A stretch of DNA of 64,000 nucleotides from Oceanithermus profundus DSM 14977 (GTDB lineage: Bacteria > Deinococcota > Deinococci > Deinococcales > Marinithermaceae): assembly GCF_000183745.1 (NCBI RefSeq), contig NC_014761.1, forward strand, positions 2,232,001 through 2,296,000, given 5' to 3'. Each line of letters starts with the position of its first letter. Position 1 is the first letter of the stretch. The translations under genes were made by a program, and so were the position numbers. The notes beneath the pieces were generated by a model, which saw nothing but the letters and a program-made list of their open reading frames with translations, ran no database searches and was not told the DNA's origin. This document shows positions 57,552 through 64,000 of the stretch, piece after piece.

Positions 57552-59327
57552 CTACCGGGGGCCGTAGACCGGCGTCGGAAGGCCGCGCTCGTAGGGGCCC
57601 AGGTCGGGGGCGGCGCCGGCGTAGGCGCCGGTGAGGTTGGGCAGGACGAGGCCGGCGTCGACCGCAGGGCAGCCGGCCTTCAGGCTCATGGCCGCGAGCG
57701 GCACCGGCTCGGGCGGGCGGGCGACGGGCCAAGCGGTGAAGCAGTCCGCGCGGTCGAAGACCCGGCCGTGGGGCTCGAGCCCGGTCGCGGCCTGGAAACC
57801 CGCCAGGTCGGGGTAGCGGCGGTCGGACCCCCACTTGAAGGCCATGGGCGCGCCGCCCCAGTCGAAACCGTCGTGGTCGAGCCGCCCCCACGCCGGCCCG
57901 CCGTCGTACTGCTCCCAGATGTAGCGGCCCGAGGCCGAGACGTAGAGGTTGTTCAGCGAGTCGACGCGCCGCATCCCCTCGCCGCTGTAGGCGCTCACAG
58001 CGTTGCTCCAGCCCACGAGCAGGTTGTGGGCCAGCAGCACCCGGCTCAGCTCGCGCAGCTTGAGGGTGGACTCGCGCGGCGCGGCCACCTGGTTGCGGAC
58101 GAAGTACCAGGGGCCGCCGTTCATCGGCTGGAAGCTGAGGCCGTTGTGGCGGGGCCCGGTGATGCGGTTGCCCCAGACCCGGACGTTGGCGTAGCCGTAG
58201 TCGGCTTCGATGCCGTCGTCGGTCACCTCGAAGATCTCGTTGCCGAAGACGTCGACGTTCTCGAGCGGGTAGGAGATCCCGTCGGCGACGCGCGATATGC
58301 GGTTGTGGGCCACGGTGTGACCGGCGGTGTGGTTCAGCTCGATCCCCTCGCCGCCGTAGCTGAGCCCCGGGCAGCCGCCGCCGCTCACCTCGTCGCCGTT
58401 GGCGTCCAGGCAGACGTAGGGGTCCTGGTCGCCGACGATCACGTTGTCGCGGATCACCCAGGCCGTACCGCCGTGGTTGAGGGCGATCGCGTAGTGGAAG
58501 TCGGTGAAGGTGTTGCGCTGAACGACGACCCGCCGCGGGTTGTTGTAGGTGCGCAGCCCCCACTCGTCGGCCACGTCCGGGCGACCGCGCACGTGCACCC
58601 CCTCAAGCCAGACGTAGTCGGCGGCGACGCGCACCGGGGCGGCGAAGACCACGCCGTCCTCGGCCGCCTTCCAGACCACCCAGCGCCCCTCCTCGCCGGC
58701 TGCGCTGAACCGTATTTCGCCATCGGAAAAGCCCGCGTACTCGCCCGCGCGCAGCAGGAAGACGTCGCCGGGCCGGGCGTGCCGCTGCGCTTCGGCGATG
58801 CCCCGGTAGGGGTCGGCGGCCGTGCCCGCGCCGCCGCCGGAGCCGGGGACGACGTAGAACACGGGCGCGTCCGCCGGCACCGCCGGCTCGCTGTAGGTGC
58901 GCACCGTGACCACGCCCTCGCCTGAAGGACCGTCGGGGTCTTCGAGTTTCAGCCAGAGCTCGTAGGCCGTGCCGGGCTCGAGAAAGAGGACCGAGCCGGC
59001 GCAGCCGTCGAAAGCCCCGGTCCTGCCCGCCACCGGGCTGGGCGGGGCGTGGCGGATGCGGTAGGGCGGCCAGGCCTCCCGCCACGGGCCCGCACCGGCC
59101 TCGCGGTAGCGCAGCGTGCAGGCGGCGTTGCCCTCGGGGTCGACGTCGAAGCGCCACTCGAAGCCGACCGCGTTCAAGGTGGCGTAGCTGCGCAGCTCGC
59201 CCAGGGCGGGCGGCCGCGTCGGCGCCGCCTCCGGGGGCGCGCCCCCCGGCGCGGGCGGCTGCGCCCGGCAGCCGAGGAGCAGGAGCAGGGTCGCAAGCGG
59301 CAGGCCCAGCCGGTGCAGGTCAGGCAC
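57552..59327 (-). CDS. Right-handed beta-helix lipoprotein
   Basis: 591 residues. The signal LPLATLLLLLGC gives a lipidated Cys at about 20. A Fn3-like segment (about 45-150) precedes a parallel beta-helix of polysaccharide-lyase/pectate-lyase type with repeats such as GNRITGPRHNG, RNTFTDFHYAI and HNLLVGWSNAVSAYSG. PSG-type terminal domain VDAGLVLPNLTGAYAGAAPDLGPYERG is a common beta-helix ending. Likely binds or cleaves polysaccharide at the cell surface; no catalytic residues are certain. GTG at 59327 with AAGGAG. Confidence 0.85.
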   Translation of the reverse strand: MPDLHRLGLPLATLLLLLGCRAQPPAPGGAPPEAAPTRPPALGELRSYATLNAVGFEWRFDVDPEGNAACTLRYREAGAGPWREAWPPYRIRHAPPSPVAGRTGAFDGCAGSVLFLEPGTAYELWLKLEDPDGPSGEGVVTVRTYSEPAVPADAPVFYVVPGSGGGAGTAADPYRGIAEAQRHARPGDVFLLRAGEYAGFSDGEIRFSAAGEEGRWVVWKAAEDGVVFAAPVRVAADYVWLEGVHVRGRPDVADEWGLRTYNNPRRVVVQRNTFTDFHYAIALNHGGTAWVIRDNVIVGDQDPYVCLDANGDEVSGGGCPGLSYGGEGIELNHTAGHTVAHNRISRVADGISYPLENVDVFGNEIFEVTDDGIEADYGYANVRVWGNRITGPRHNGLSFQPMNGGPWYFVRNQVAAPRESTLKLRELSRVLLAHNLLVGWSNAVSAYSGEGMRRVDSLNNLYVSASGRYIWEQYDGGPAWGRLDHDGFDWGGAPMAFKWGSDRRYPDLAGFQAATGLEPHGRVFDRADCFTAWPVARPPEPVPLAAMSLKAGCPAVDAGLVLPNLTGAYAGAAPDLGPYERGLPTPVYGPR

Positions 59328-59391
59328 GGGAGGCTCCTTCCTTGAACGGCATCCAACCGCATTGTAACCGGAGCGGGTATAGATTGGAGGC

Positions 59392-59577
59392 GTGACCCCC
59401 CGCGTGCGCGCCCTCCTCACCCTGCTGGGCCTCTCCGGAGGGCTGGCCTTCGTGGTGGGGAGCGTCCTCTTCCTGAACCCCGACCGCTACACCGAGGGGG
59501 TCTACCTCTTCATCTACGGCAGCACGGCGATGCTGCTCGAGCGCCTGGGGCGGCTCTGGCTGGACCGCGAGGGTTGA
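59392..59577 (+). CDS. Small two-helix membrane protein
   Basis: 61 residues, YrhK-like: VRALLTLLGLSGGLAFVVGSVLFLNPDRYTEGVYLFIYGSTAMLLERLGRL. The GTG at 59392 has GGAGG only one base away and a TATAGA box eight bases upstream, so it may be leaderless. Function unknown. Confidence 0.6.
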   Translation: MTPRVRALLTLLGLSGGLAFVVGSVLFLNPDRYTEGVYLFIYGSTAMLLERLGRLWLDREG

Positions 59578-59584
59578 AGCCGGC

Positions 59585-60763
59585 TCAGCGGTCGAGCTCG
59601 AAGTAGCGCCGCAGCGCCTCGGCGGCGCCGGGGGGCAGCGGCGCGTCCTGCAGGTAGCGCTCCGCGGCGCGGCGCACCGCTTCGGGCGGCGTCCCCTGCT
59701 CCCAGGGGGAGGGCAGCTCCGCCGGCGGGCCCTCGGGTGCGTCGGCGGCCGCGGGCGGCACGGGCTCGAACCCGTCCCCAGCGGCGCCGGGGGCGCTCCC
59801 GCGGTCTTCGCCCGTCCCCGCGCCGGCGGCCCCCTCGGCTCCGTCCTCGGGCGATCCGGGGGCGGCCGTCCCCTCGCGCAGACCCTCGGCCGCAGCAGCG
59901 TCCGTGGCGTCCGCGGGCGGCCCTTCAACCGCCTGGGGGGCGCGCGCCTGCGGGGCCGCGTCCTCCGCTGCCCCCGCCTGCGGGCGGTCTGCGCCGGGGG
60001 CCTCTTCGCCGCGGCCGTTGGCCGTTTCGGCGGCGCGGTCCACCGCCCCTCCGTCCCCCTGCGCCTGCGGCCGCTCGGCCGGGGCGGCCCGCTCCTCCCC
60101 GTCGGCTTCGCGCGCGCCGGTCGCGGTCTCCTGCGGGACCGCCTCCGTGGGCGGGGGTTCGTCGCCCGCCTGCGGCTCCGGAGCCCCGGCCTCCTCCGGC
60201 GGCCGCGCCGCGGGGCCGGTGGCCCCGGGTTCGGGGGCGGGCGCCTCCTCCGCGGCGGGCGGGGCGTCCGCGGCGGGCGGGGATGCGGGGACGGTCCGCT
60301 CCCGCGCCGCTTCGGGGGCGGGTTCGCTGGTCGCCGGAAGCCGCTCCGCCGGCGCGCCCGCGACCGCTTCCGCCGGCGGCGGGCCCCCCGGCCGCGCCGG
60401 GACGGGAAGGGCCGCGGCCAGCCCCCACAGCGCCAGCGCCAGCGCCGTTTCGGCGAGCGGCGGCCGCGGCGGCCGCGCCGCGCGCGCGGCGCGCTTGGCT
60501 TCGGCGCGGAGCTGCGGGTAGGCGGGGTCCGTGGGGGGCGTTTCCAGGGCGGTGCGGTAGGCGAGGCCGAGCCGGCGGTCGATCTCGGCAAGGGCCCCGG
60601 CGAGCTCGCGCCGTACCGGGTAGAGCAGGGCGGCCAGCGGCAGGGCCAGCGCCCAGGGGCCGAGCGCCGGCTTCAGCGCCCAGGCCGCCAGGGCGAGGAT
60701 CGCCGCCAGGGCCGCGCGCACGCGCCAGGCCCGGCGGGCCGCCCAGCGCCGGTGCAGGTCCAT
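59585..60763 (-). CDS. Membrane-anchored, largely disordered Ala/Pro/Glu-rich protein
   Basis: 392 residues. Two membrane segments near the start (about 18-50), a short charged region (ALAEIDRRLGLAYRTALETPP), a third helix near 105-120, then about 220 residues of low-complexity Ala, Pro, Glu and Gly, and a folded C-terminus PEAVRRAAERYLQDAPLPPGAAEALRRYF. No family recognised. ATG at 60763 is six bases after TAGGCT. Might be a scaffold in the cell envelope. Confidence 0.7.
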   Translation of the reverse strand: MDLHRRWAARRAWRVRAALAAILALAAWALKPALGPWALALPLAALLYPVRRELAGALAEIDRRLGLAYRTALETPPTDPAYPQLRAEAKRAARAARPPRPPLAETALALALWGLAAALPVPARPGGPPPAEAVAGAPAERLPATSEPAPEAARERTVPASPPAADAPPAAEEAPAPEPGATGPAARPPEEAGAPEPQAGDEPPPTEAVPQETATGAREADGEERAAPAERPQAQGDGGAVDRAAETANGRGEEAPGADRPQAGAAEDAAPQARAPQAVEGPPADATDAAAAEGLREGTAAPGSPEDGAEGAAGAGTGEDRGSAPGAAGDGFEPVPPAAADAPEGPPAELPSPWEQGTPPEAVRRAAERYLQDAPLPPGAAEALRRYFELDR

Positions 60764-60769
60764 GGCCCC

Positions 60770-60775
60770 AGCCTA
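60770..60775 (-). promoter_or_regulatory. -10 box of leaderless disordered-protein gene
   Basis: TAGGCT, six bases before the ATG at 60763. Confidence 0.45.
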
Positions 60776-60804
60776 GCCCGGCGGGCGGTGAACCGGGTGA
60801 AGGG

Positions 60805-61338
60805 TCAGGCGCCTTCCCGGTAGCGCTTCATGCAGGCTTCCACCTCGGCCACGGCGGCGTCGCGGCCGCCCCAGCCGGTGACCTTGACCCACTTGCCCTT
60901 CTTGGCCTCGAGCGCCTTGTAGGTCTCGAAGAAGTTGGCGATCTCGTCGCGCTTGCCCGGGGGCACGTCGGCCAGGTCCTGGATCGCGTCGAGCCGCGGG
61001 TCCTCGGCCACCACCGCGAGCACCTTGGAGTCGGGGCCCTTCTCGTCCTCCATGTGCAACAGCCCGACGACCCGGGTCTCGACGAGGACGCCGGGGAGGA
61101 GCGGGTAGCTGGAGAGGATGATCCCGTCCAGGGGGTCGCCGTCCTCGGCGAGGGTCTGGGGGATGAAGCCGTAGTCCCCCGGGTAGAACTGGGCCCCGGG
61201 GAGGACGCGGTCGAGCTTGACCATGCCGGTGGCCTCGTCGAACTCGTACTTGTTCGCCGACCCGTGGGGCACCTCGATGATCATGTGCACCGTCTGGGGT
61301 GCGCCGTCGCCGATGGGAATGTCGTGCAGGTTGGCCAT
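60805..61338 (-). CDS. ppa: Inorganic pyrophosphatase (family I)
   Basis: 177 residues, usual length. EIPHGS-like EVPHGSANKYEFD, YPGDYGFIPQT and the metal-binding DGDPLDGI (three Asp) are conserved. Soluble enzyme that drives biosynthesis by removing pyrophosphate. ATG at 61338 follows TATCCT by six bases. Confidence 0.96.
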   Translation of the reverse strand: MANLHDIPIGDGAPQTVHMIIEVPHGSANKYEFDEATGMVKLDRVLPGAQFYPGDYGFIPQTLAEDGDPLDGIILSSYPLLPGVLVETRVVGLLHMEDEKGPDSKVLAVVAEDPRLDAIQDLADVPPGKRDEIANFFETYKALEAKKGKWVKVTGWGGRDAAVAEVEACMKRYREGA

Positions 61339-61344
61339 GGCCCC

Positions 61345-61350
61345 AGGATA
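61345..61350 (-). promoter_or_regulatory. -10 box of leaderless ppa
   Basis: TATCCT, six bases before the ppa ATG. Confidence 0.5.
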
Positions 61351-61371
61351 CGGCGGAGGGCGCGCGCGACG

Positions 61372-62361
61372 CTAGCGCTCGCGCCAGACCAGCGCGGCCA
61401 GGAGGTCGAGCGCCTCGCGGGCGGCCTCCCGTCCGGGCAGGGGCGCGAAGGCGCGCTCCAGCTCGGCGAGGGCCGGCTCGGCCATCCGCCGGGCGCGCTC
61501 GCGGGCGCGCGCCACCGCCCCCGACGCGAGCAGGCGTTCGTGCAACCAGGCCACCTCGGCCGGATCCTTCTCGGCCCGCGGCCGGCGCAGGAGCGCCTCG
61601 GCGCGGGCGCGCTCTTCGGGTGCGGCGGAGGCCAGCCAGTCGAGCAGGATCAGGGTGCGCTTCCCCTCCCAGAGGTCGCCCGCGGCCTCCTTGCCGTAGG
61701 CCGCGGGGTCGCCCTCGAGGTTGAGCACGTCGTCGACGATCTGGAAGGCGACGCCCAGCTCGAGCCCGGCGCGGGCGAAGGCGGGGTCGGGCATCCGGCC
61801 GGCGACTAGCGCCCCCAGCCGCAGTGGGGCCACGGCGGTGTAGTAGGCGGCCTTGCGCCGCACCATCTCGAGGTAGTCGTCCGGGGTGAGGTCGAAGCGG
61901 CCCTCGAGCGTCCAGCTGAGGTCGAGGTGCTGCCCGCTGGCCGTCGTCTCGACGAGCTCGGCGAACTCGAGCAGTACCTTGCGGCGCGCCCCCGCCTCGG
62001 CGAGCAGGCGCCACATCGCCGCGTGCAGGGCGTCGCCGGCGTTGAGGGCAAGCGGCATGGGCACGAGCCGGTGCAGCGCCGGGCGGCCGCGGCGTTCGTC
62101 GGAGTCGTCCTCGATGTCGTCGTGGACCAGCACCCAGTTCTGGAAGAGCTCGAGCGCCGCCGCCACCCCCAGCGCCGCGGTGTCGTCGCCGTAGGCGCGC
62201 GCGGTGAGAACGACGAGGCGGCCGCGCAGCATCTTGCCCCCCCGCTCGGGGTAGTCGCGCAGAAGCCGCGCGTAGGCGGCCAGTTCGGGCCGCGGCGCGG
62301 CTTCGGGATCGGGCAGGGCGGCGAGCAGGGTGCGCTGGATCTGCCGGGCGAGCGGGGTCAC
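61372..62361 (-). CDS. Polyprenyl diphosphate synthase
   Basis: 329 residues. First Asp-rich motif in LVHDDIEDDSDERRG (about 79-93) and second in FQIVDDVLNLEG (about 212-223, DDxxN rather than DDxxD). GKMLRG near 42 is the substrate-binding part. Geranylgeranyl or longer product; chain length cannot be told with confidence. GTG at 62361 six bases after TAGAAT. Confidence 0.92.
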   Translation of the reverse strand: MTPLARQIQRTLLAALPDPEAAPRPELAAYARLLRDYPERGGKMLRGRLVVLTARAYGDDTAALGVAAALELFQNWVLVHDDIEDDSDERRGRPALHRLVPMPLALNAGDALHAAMWRLLAEAGARRKVLLEFAELVETTASGQHLDLSWTLEGRFDLTPDDYLEMVRRKAAYYTAVAPLRLGALVAGRMPDPAFARAGLELGVAFQIVDDVLNLEGDPAAYGKEAAGDLWEGKRTLILLDWLASAAPEERARAEALLRRPRAEKDPAEVAWLHERLLASGAVARARERARRMAEPALAELERAFAPLPGREAAREALDLLAALVWRER

Positions 62362-62367
62362 GGGGCC

Positions 62368-62373
62368 ATTCTA
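62368..62373 (-). promoter_or_regulatory. -10 box of leaderless prenyl synthase gene
   Basis: TAGAAT, six bases before the GTG. Confidence 0.5.
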
Positions 62374-62385
62374 GCCCCCGCGCGC

Positions 62386-63264
62386 CTAGGCCTCCAAGCG
62401 GCGCGCGCGCCGGCGCGCGAGGGCGAAGCTCACCGCGAGCAGCAACAGGTAGGCGGCCTGGGAGCCCAGGGTCTCGAGGGTGCCGCGCAGCCCCGCCCAG
62501 CTCAGCAGCGCGCGGTCGAAGACGCCCGCCCACCAGGCGGTCTCGGGCAGCCAGCCGGCCTCCTGGAGTTCGTGCACCCCGTTGCCCACGAAGCTGATCG
62601 CCAGCAGCAGGAGCAGCCAGCCGGAAACCTGGAAGGCCCGGCGCAGCGGCAGCCGCCGCCCGCTCCTGGCCAGGGCCGCCACGACCAGCGCGGTCACGCC
62701 CACGCCGGCGAGGAAGCCCGCCCCCGCGGCGCTCGCGGGGACCTGGGCGAGCAGCGCCCGGAAGAAGAGCACGGTCTCGAACCCCTCGCGGAAGACGACC
62801 AGGAAACCCAGGACCGCGAGCCCCAGCGCCGAGCCGCGGGCCACGGCCGCGCGCGCCCGCGTGCGCATGCGCTCGGTCCAGTCCACCACGTAGGCCTGGT
62901 GGAAGAGCCAGTTGATCACGAAGAAGAGCACCCCCGCCGCCAGCAGGGCGGTGACGCCCTCGAGCACCTCGCGGCCGGCCTCGCTCATCCCCAGGAGCAG
63001 GCTCGAGGCCCACCAGGCCGCGGCGCTCGCCAGCAGCGCGGCGGCGACGCCGCCCCAGAGGCCCCGCAGCAGGCGCGCGCCCGCGCCCGCGGCGCGCAGG
63101 TAGACGAGGACGGCGCCCAGCACCAGCGCGGCCTCGAGCCCCTCCCGGAGCACGATCGTCGCGGCGCTCGTCATCCCCCAGGTCCAGCCCGCCGTCTGGG
63201 CCAGGGCCGCGCCCGAAAGCCCCGCCCAGGCCAGGGCAACGTGGAAGACACGCGAACCGTTCAT
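62386..63264 (-). CDS. FTR1-family iron permease
   Basis: 292 residues, seven membrane segments after a possible signal (AWAGLSGAALA). Both REGxE motifs are present: REGLEAAL (about 40) and REGFETVL (about 159). Imports ferric or ferrous iron with a partner such as EfeO/EfeB, not seen here. ATG at 63264 is six bases after TAGGGT; the promoter has a consensus TTGACA. Confidence 0.92.
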   Translation of the reverse strand: MNGSRVFHVALAWAGLSGAALAQTAGWTWGMTSAATIVLREGLEAALVLGAVLVYLRAAGAGARLLRGLWGGVAAALLASAAAWWASSLLLGMSEAGREVLEGVTALLAAGVLFFVINWLFHQAYVVDWTERMRTRARAAVARGSALGLAVLGFLVVFREGFETVLFFRALLAQVPASAAGAGFLAGVGVTALVVAALARSGRRLPLRRAFQVSGWLLLLLAISFVGNGVHELQEAGWLPETAWWAGVFDRALLSWAGLRGTLETLGSQAAYLLLLAVSFALARRRARRLEA

Positions 63265-63270
63265 GCCGCA

Positions 63271-63300
63271 ACCCTACACGGGCCGCCCGGCTAATGTCAA
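63271..63300 (-). promoter_or_regulatory. FTR1 promoter
   Basis: TTGACA (63295-63300), 18-base spacer and TAGGGT (63271-63276); start codon six bases on. Confidence 0.65.
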
Positions 63301-63302
63301 GT

Positions 63303-63316
63303 ATTCCGGTCGGAAT
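63303..63316. promoter_or_regulatory. Palindrome beside the FTR1 -35 box
   Basis: ATTCCG-GT-CGGAAT, a perfect 6-2-6 repeat two bases upstream of TTGACA; candidate operator. It does not look like a Fur box. Confidence 0.45.
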
Positions 63317-63354
63317 TGTAGGTTATTAGCAACGGTAACCGTTCGCGTTTGCGT

Positions 63355-64000
63355 TTACGCCTCCGCCAGCTCCTCGAGCCGCCGCTGCCAGGGGGCGTGG
63401 CCCGCCTCGGCCGCCTCGCGCCGCGCCATCTCCGCGTACCCCGCCTCGCCGGTGGCCCGGAAGAGGGCCCAAAGCGCCCGGCTCGCGGCGTAGGGGTCGC
63501 GCTGGGCGCGGGCCTCCTTGAAGGCCTTCTCGGCGAGCTCGCGCGCCTTGTCCGCGTAGCCCCAGGCCGCGTGGGCCTCGGCGAGCAGCGCGAGCACCAC
63601 CGGGGAGAAGCTGCGCCCCATCACCTCGTGGATGCCCAGGGCCTCCCCCAGGGCGTGCGTCGCCTCCTTGGGGCGGCCCAGCGCGGTCAGCGCCTCGCCC
63701 TTGAGCATCAGCGCGGCGATGGCCAGCTCCCCGTCGGTGGCCTCCTCGGCGGCGGCGAAGGCCTCCTCGGCGAGGCGCAGCGCCAGCTCCGCGTCGCCGG
63801 TGAGCACCGCGTGGCTGCCGCGGTGCACCCCGGCCCAGACGCCCAGCTCGCCCCCCTCGGCCTCGAGCGCCCGCAGCTCGGCCTGGGCCGCGGCCTCGTC
63901 GCCGGCGCGCAGCCGGGCGGCGGCCAGGTTCAGCCGGGCGCGGTCCCGGAACTTCTCGGGGATGGCCTCGAGCACGGCCTCGATGACCCGCGCGGTGTCG
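63355..64000 (-). CDS. TPR-containing protein, N-terminus beyond window
   Basis: The last 214 residues of a longer protein, running off the window end. Helical repeats spaced about 35-40 residues (ARLNLAAARLRAGDEAAAQAEL, LMLKGEALTALGRPKEATHALGEAL, ALLAEAHAAWGYADKARELAEKAF) are tetratricopeptide-like. Such arrays end many Deinococcota transcriptional regulators and signalling proteins; the N-terminal domain is not visible, so the function stays open. Confidence 0.75.
   Translation of the reverse strand, partial: DTARVIEAVLEAIPEKFRDRARLNLAAARLRAGDEAAAQAELRALEAEGGELGVWAGVHRGSHAVLTGDAELALRLAEEAFAAAEEATDGELAIAALMLKGEALTALGRPKEATHALGEALGIHEVMGRSFSPVVLALLAEAHAAWGYADKARELAEKAFKEARAQRDPYAASRALWALFRATGEAGYAEMARREAAEAGHAPWQRRLEELAEA

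Noticed and set aside
59737-61809. 690-residue plus-strand frame
   Set aside because: Antisense to a low-complexity gene, ppa and the prenyl synthase; Arg/Pro-rich artefact.

Overview
The window is GC-rich bacterial chromosome, densely coded. Several traits point to Deinococcota, most likely Thermaceae (an Oceanithermus/Marinithermus/Thermus-like thermophile): many genes carry a TANNNT -10 box 5-7 bases before the start codon with no Shine-Dalgarno site (leaderless mRNAs), GTG starts and 4-base ATGA/GTGA overlaps are common, and the gene products look like that group. The genus is an inference; no rRNA or tRNA gene was found to settle it.

Layout. 1-5.1 kb (minus): a five-gene operon of methylthioribose kinase (MtnK), methylthioribose-1-P isomerase (MtnA), a transketolase split into two subunits, and a RuBisCO-like protein cut by the window edge. 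It looks like a variant thio-/deoxy-pentose salvage route. 5.1-6.2 kb: a gene-free tract packed with covarying extragenic palindromes. 6.2-13.9 kb (minus): a branched-chain-amino-acid-type ABC importer with two acyl-CoA ligase genes in the same operon. 14-17.6 kb: two DnaA boxes, trpF, a secreted small protein, a two-component system and an orphan HigA. 17.7-23.7 kb (minus): polyferredoxin, AroG with chorismate mutase, TatC, TatA, GlmU, Lgt, a glutaredoxin-like protein and a DUF456 protein. 23.8-28.7 kb (minus): a large lipoprotein with an endonuclease/exonuclease/phosphatase domain and a membrane protein that share a perfect 499-bp block. 28.9-34.4 kb: two EamA transporters (one frameshifted), an S9 peptidase and a Kup potassium transporter.

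34.4-47.9 kb (plus): an accessory island with base composition unlike the core. It holds a SNF2-type helicase with a DUF3883 nuclease-like tail, HicAB, an NYN-domain RNase candidate, a DUF1156 DNA methyltransferase, a HEPN-DUF499 ATPase and a protein with a PD-(D/E)xK-like pattern resembling DUF6615. MITE-like repeats with AACAACCCCC/GGGGGTTGTT ends lie between the parts. I read this as a modification-based defence system of the BREX/DISARM kind in general logic but with different parts; it is the strongest candidate for an undescribed system here.

48-64 kb: a cysteine-containing protein of unknown function, a Ser/Thr kinase with a beta-propeller sensor, a small RHH protein divergent from murA, a CPBP (Rce1-like) protease fused to a methyltransferase, a REP-associated transposase with a REPIN-like palindrome inside its gene, an ArsR-SdpI-serine hydrolase operon, a beta-helix lipoprotein, small membrane and disordered proteins, pyrophosphatase, a polyprenyl synthase, an FTR1 iron permease and the end of a TPR protein.
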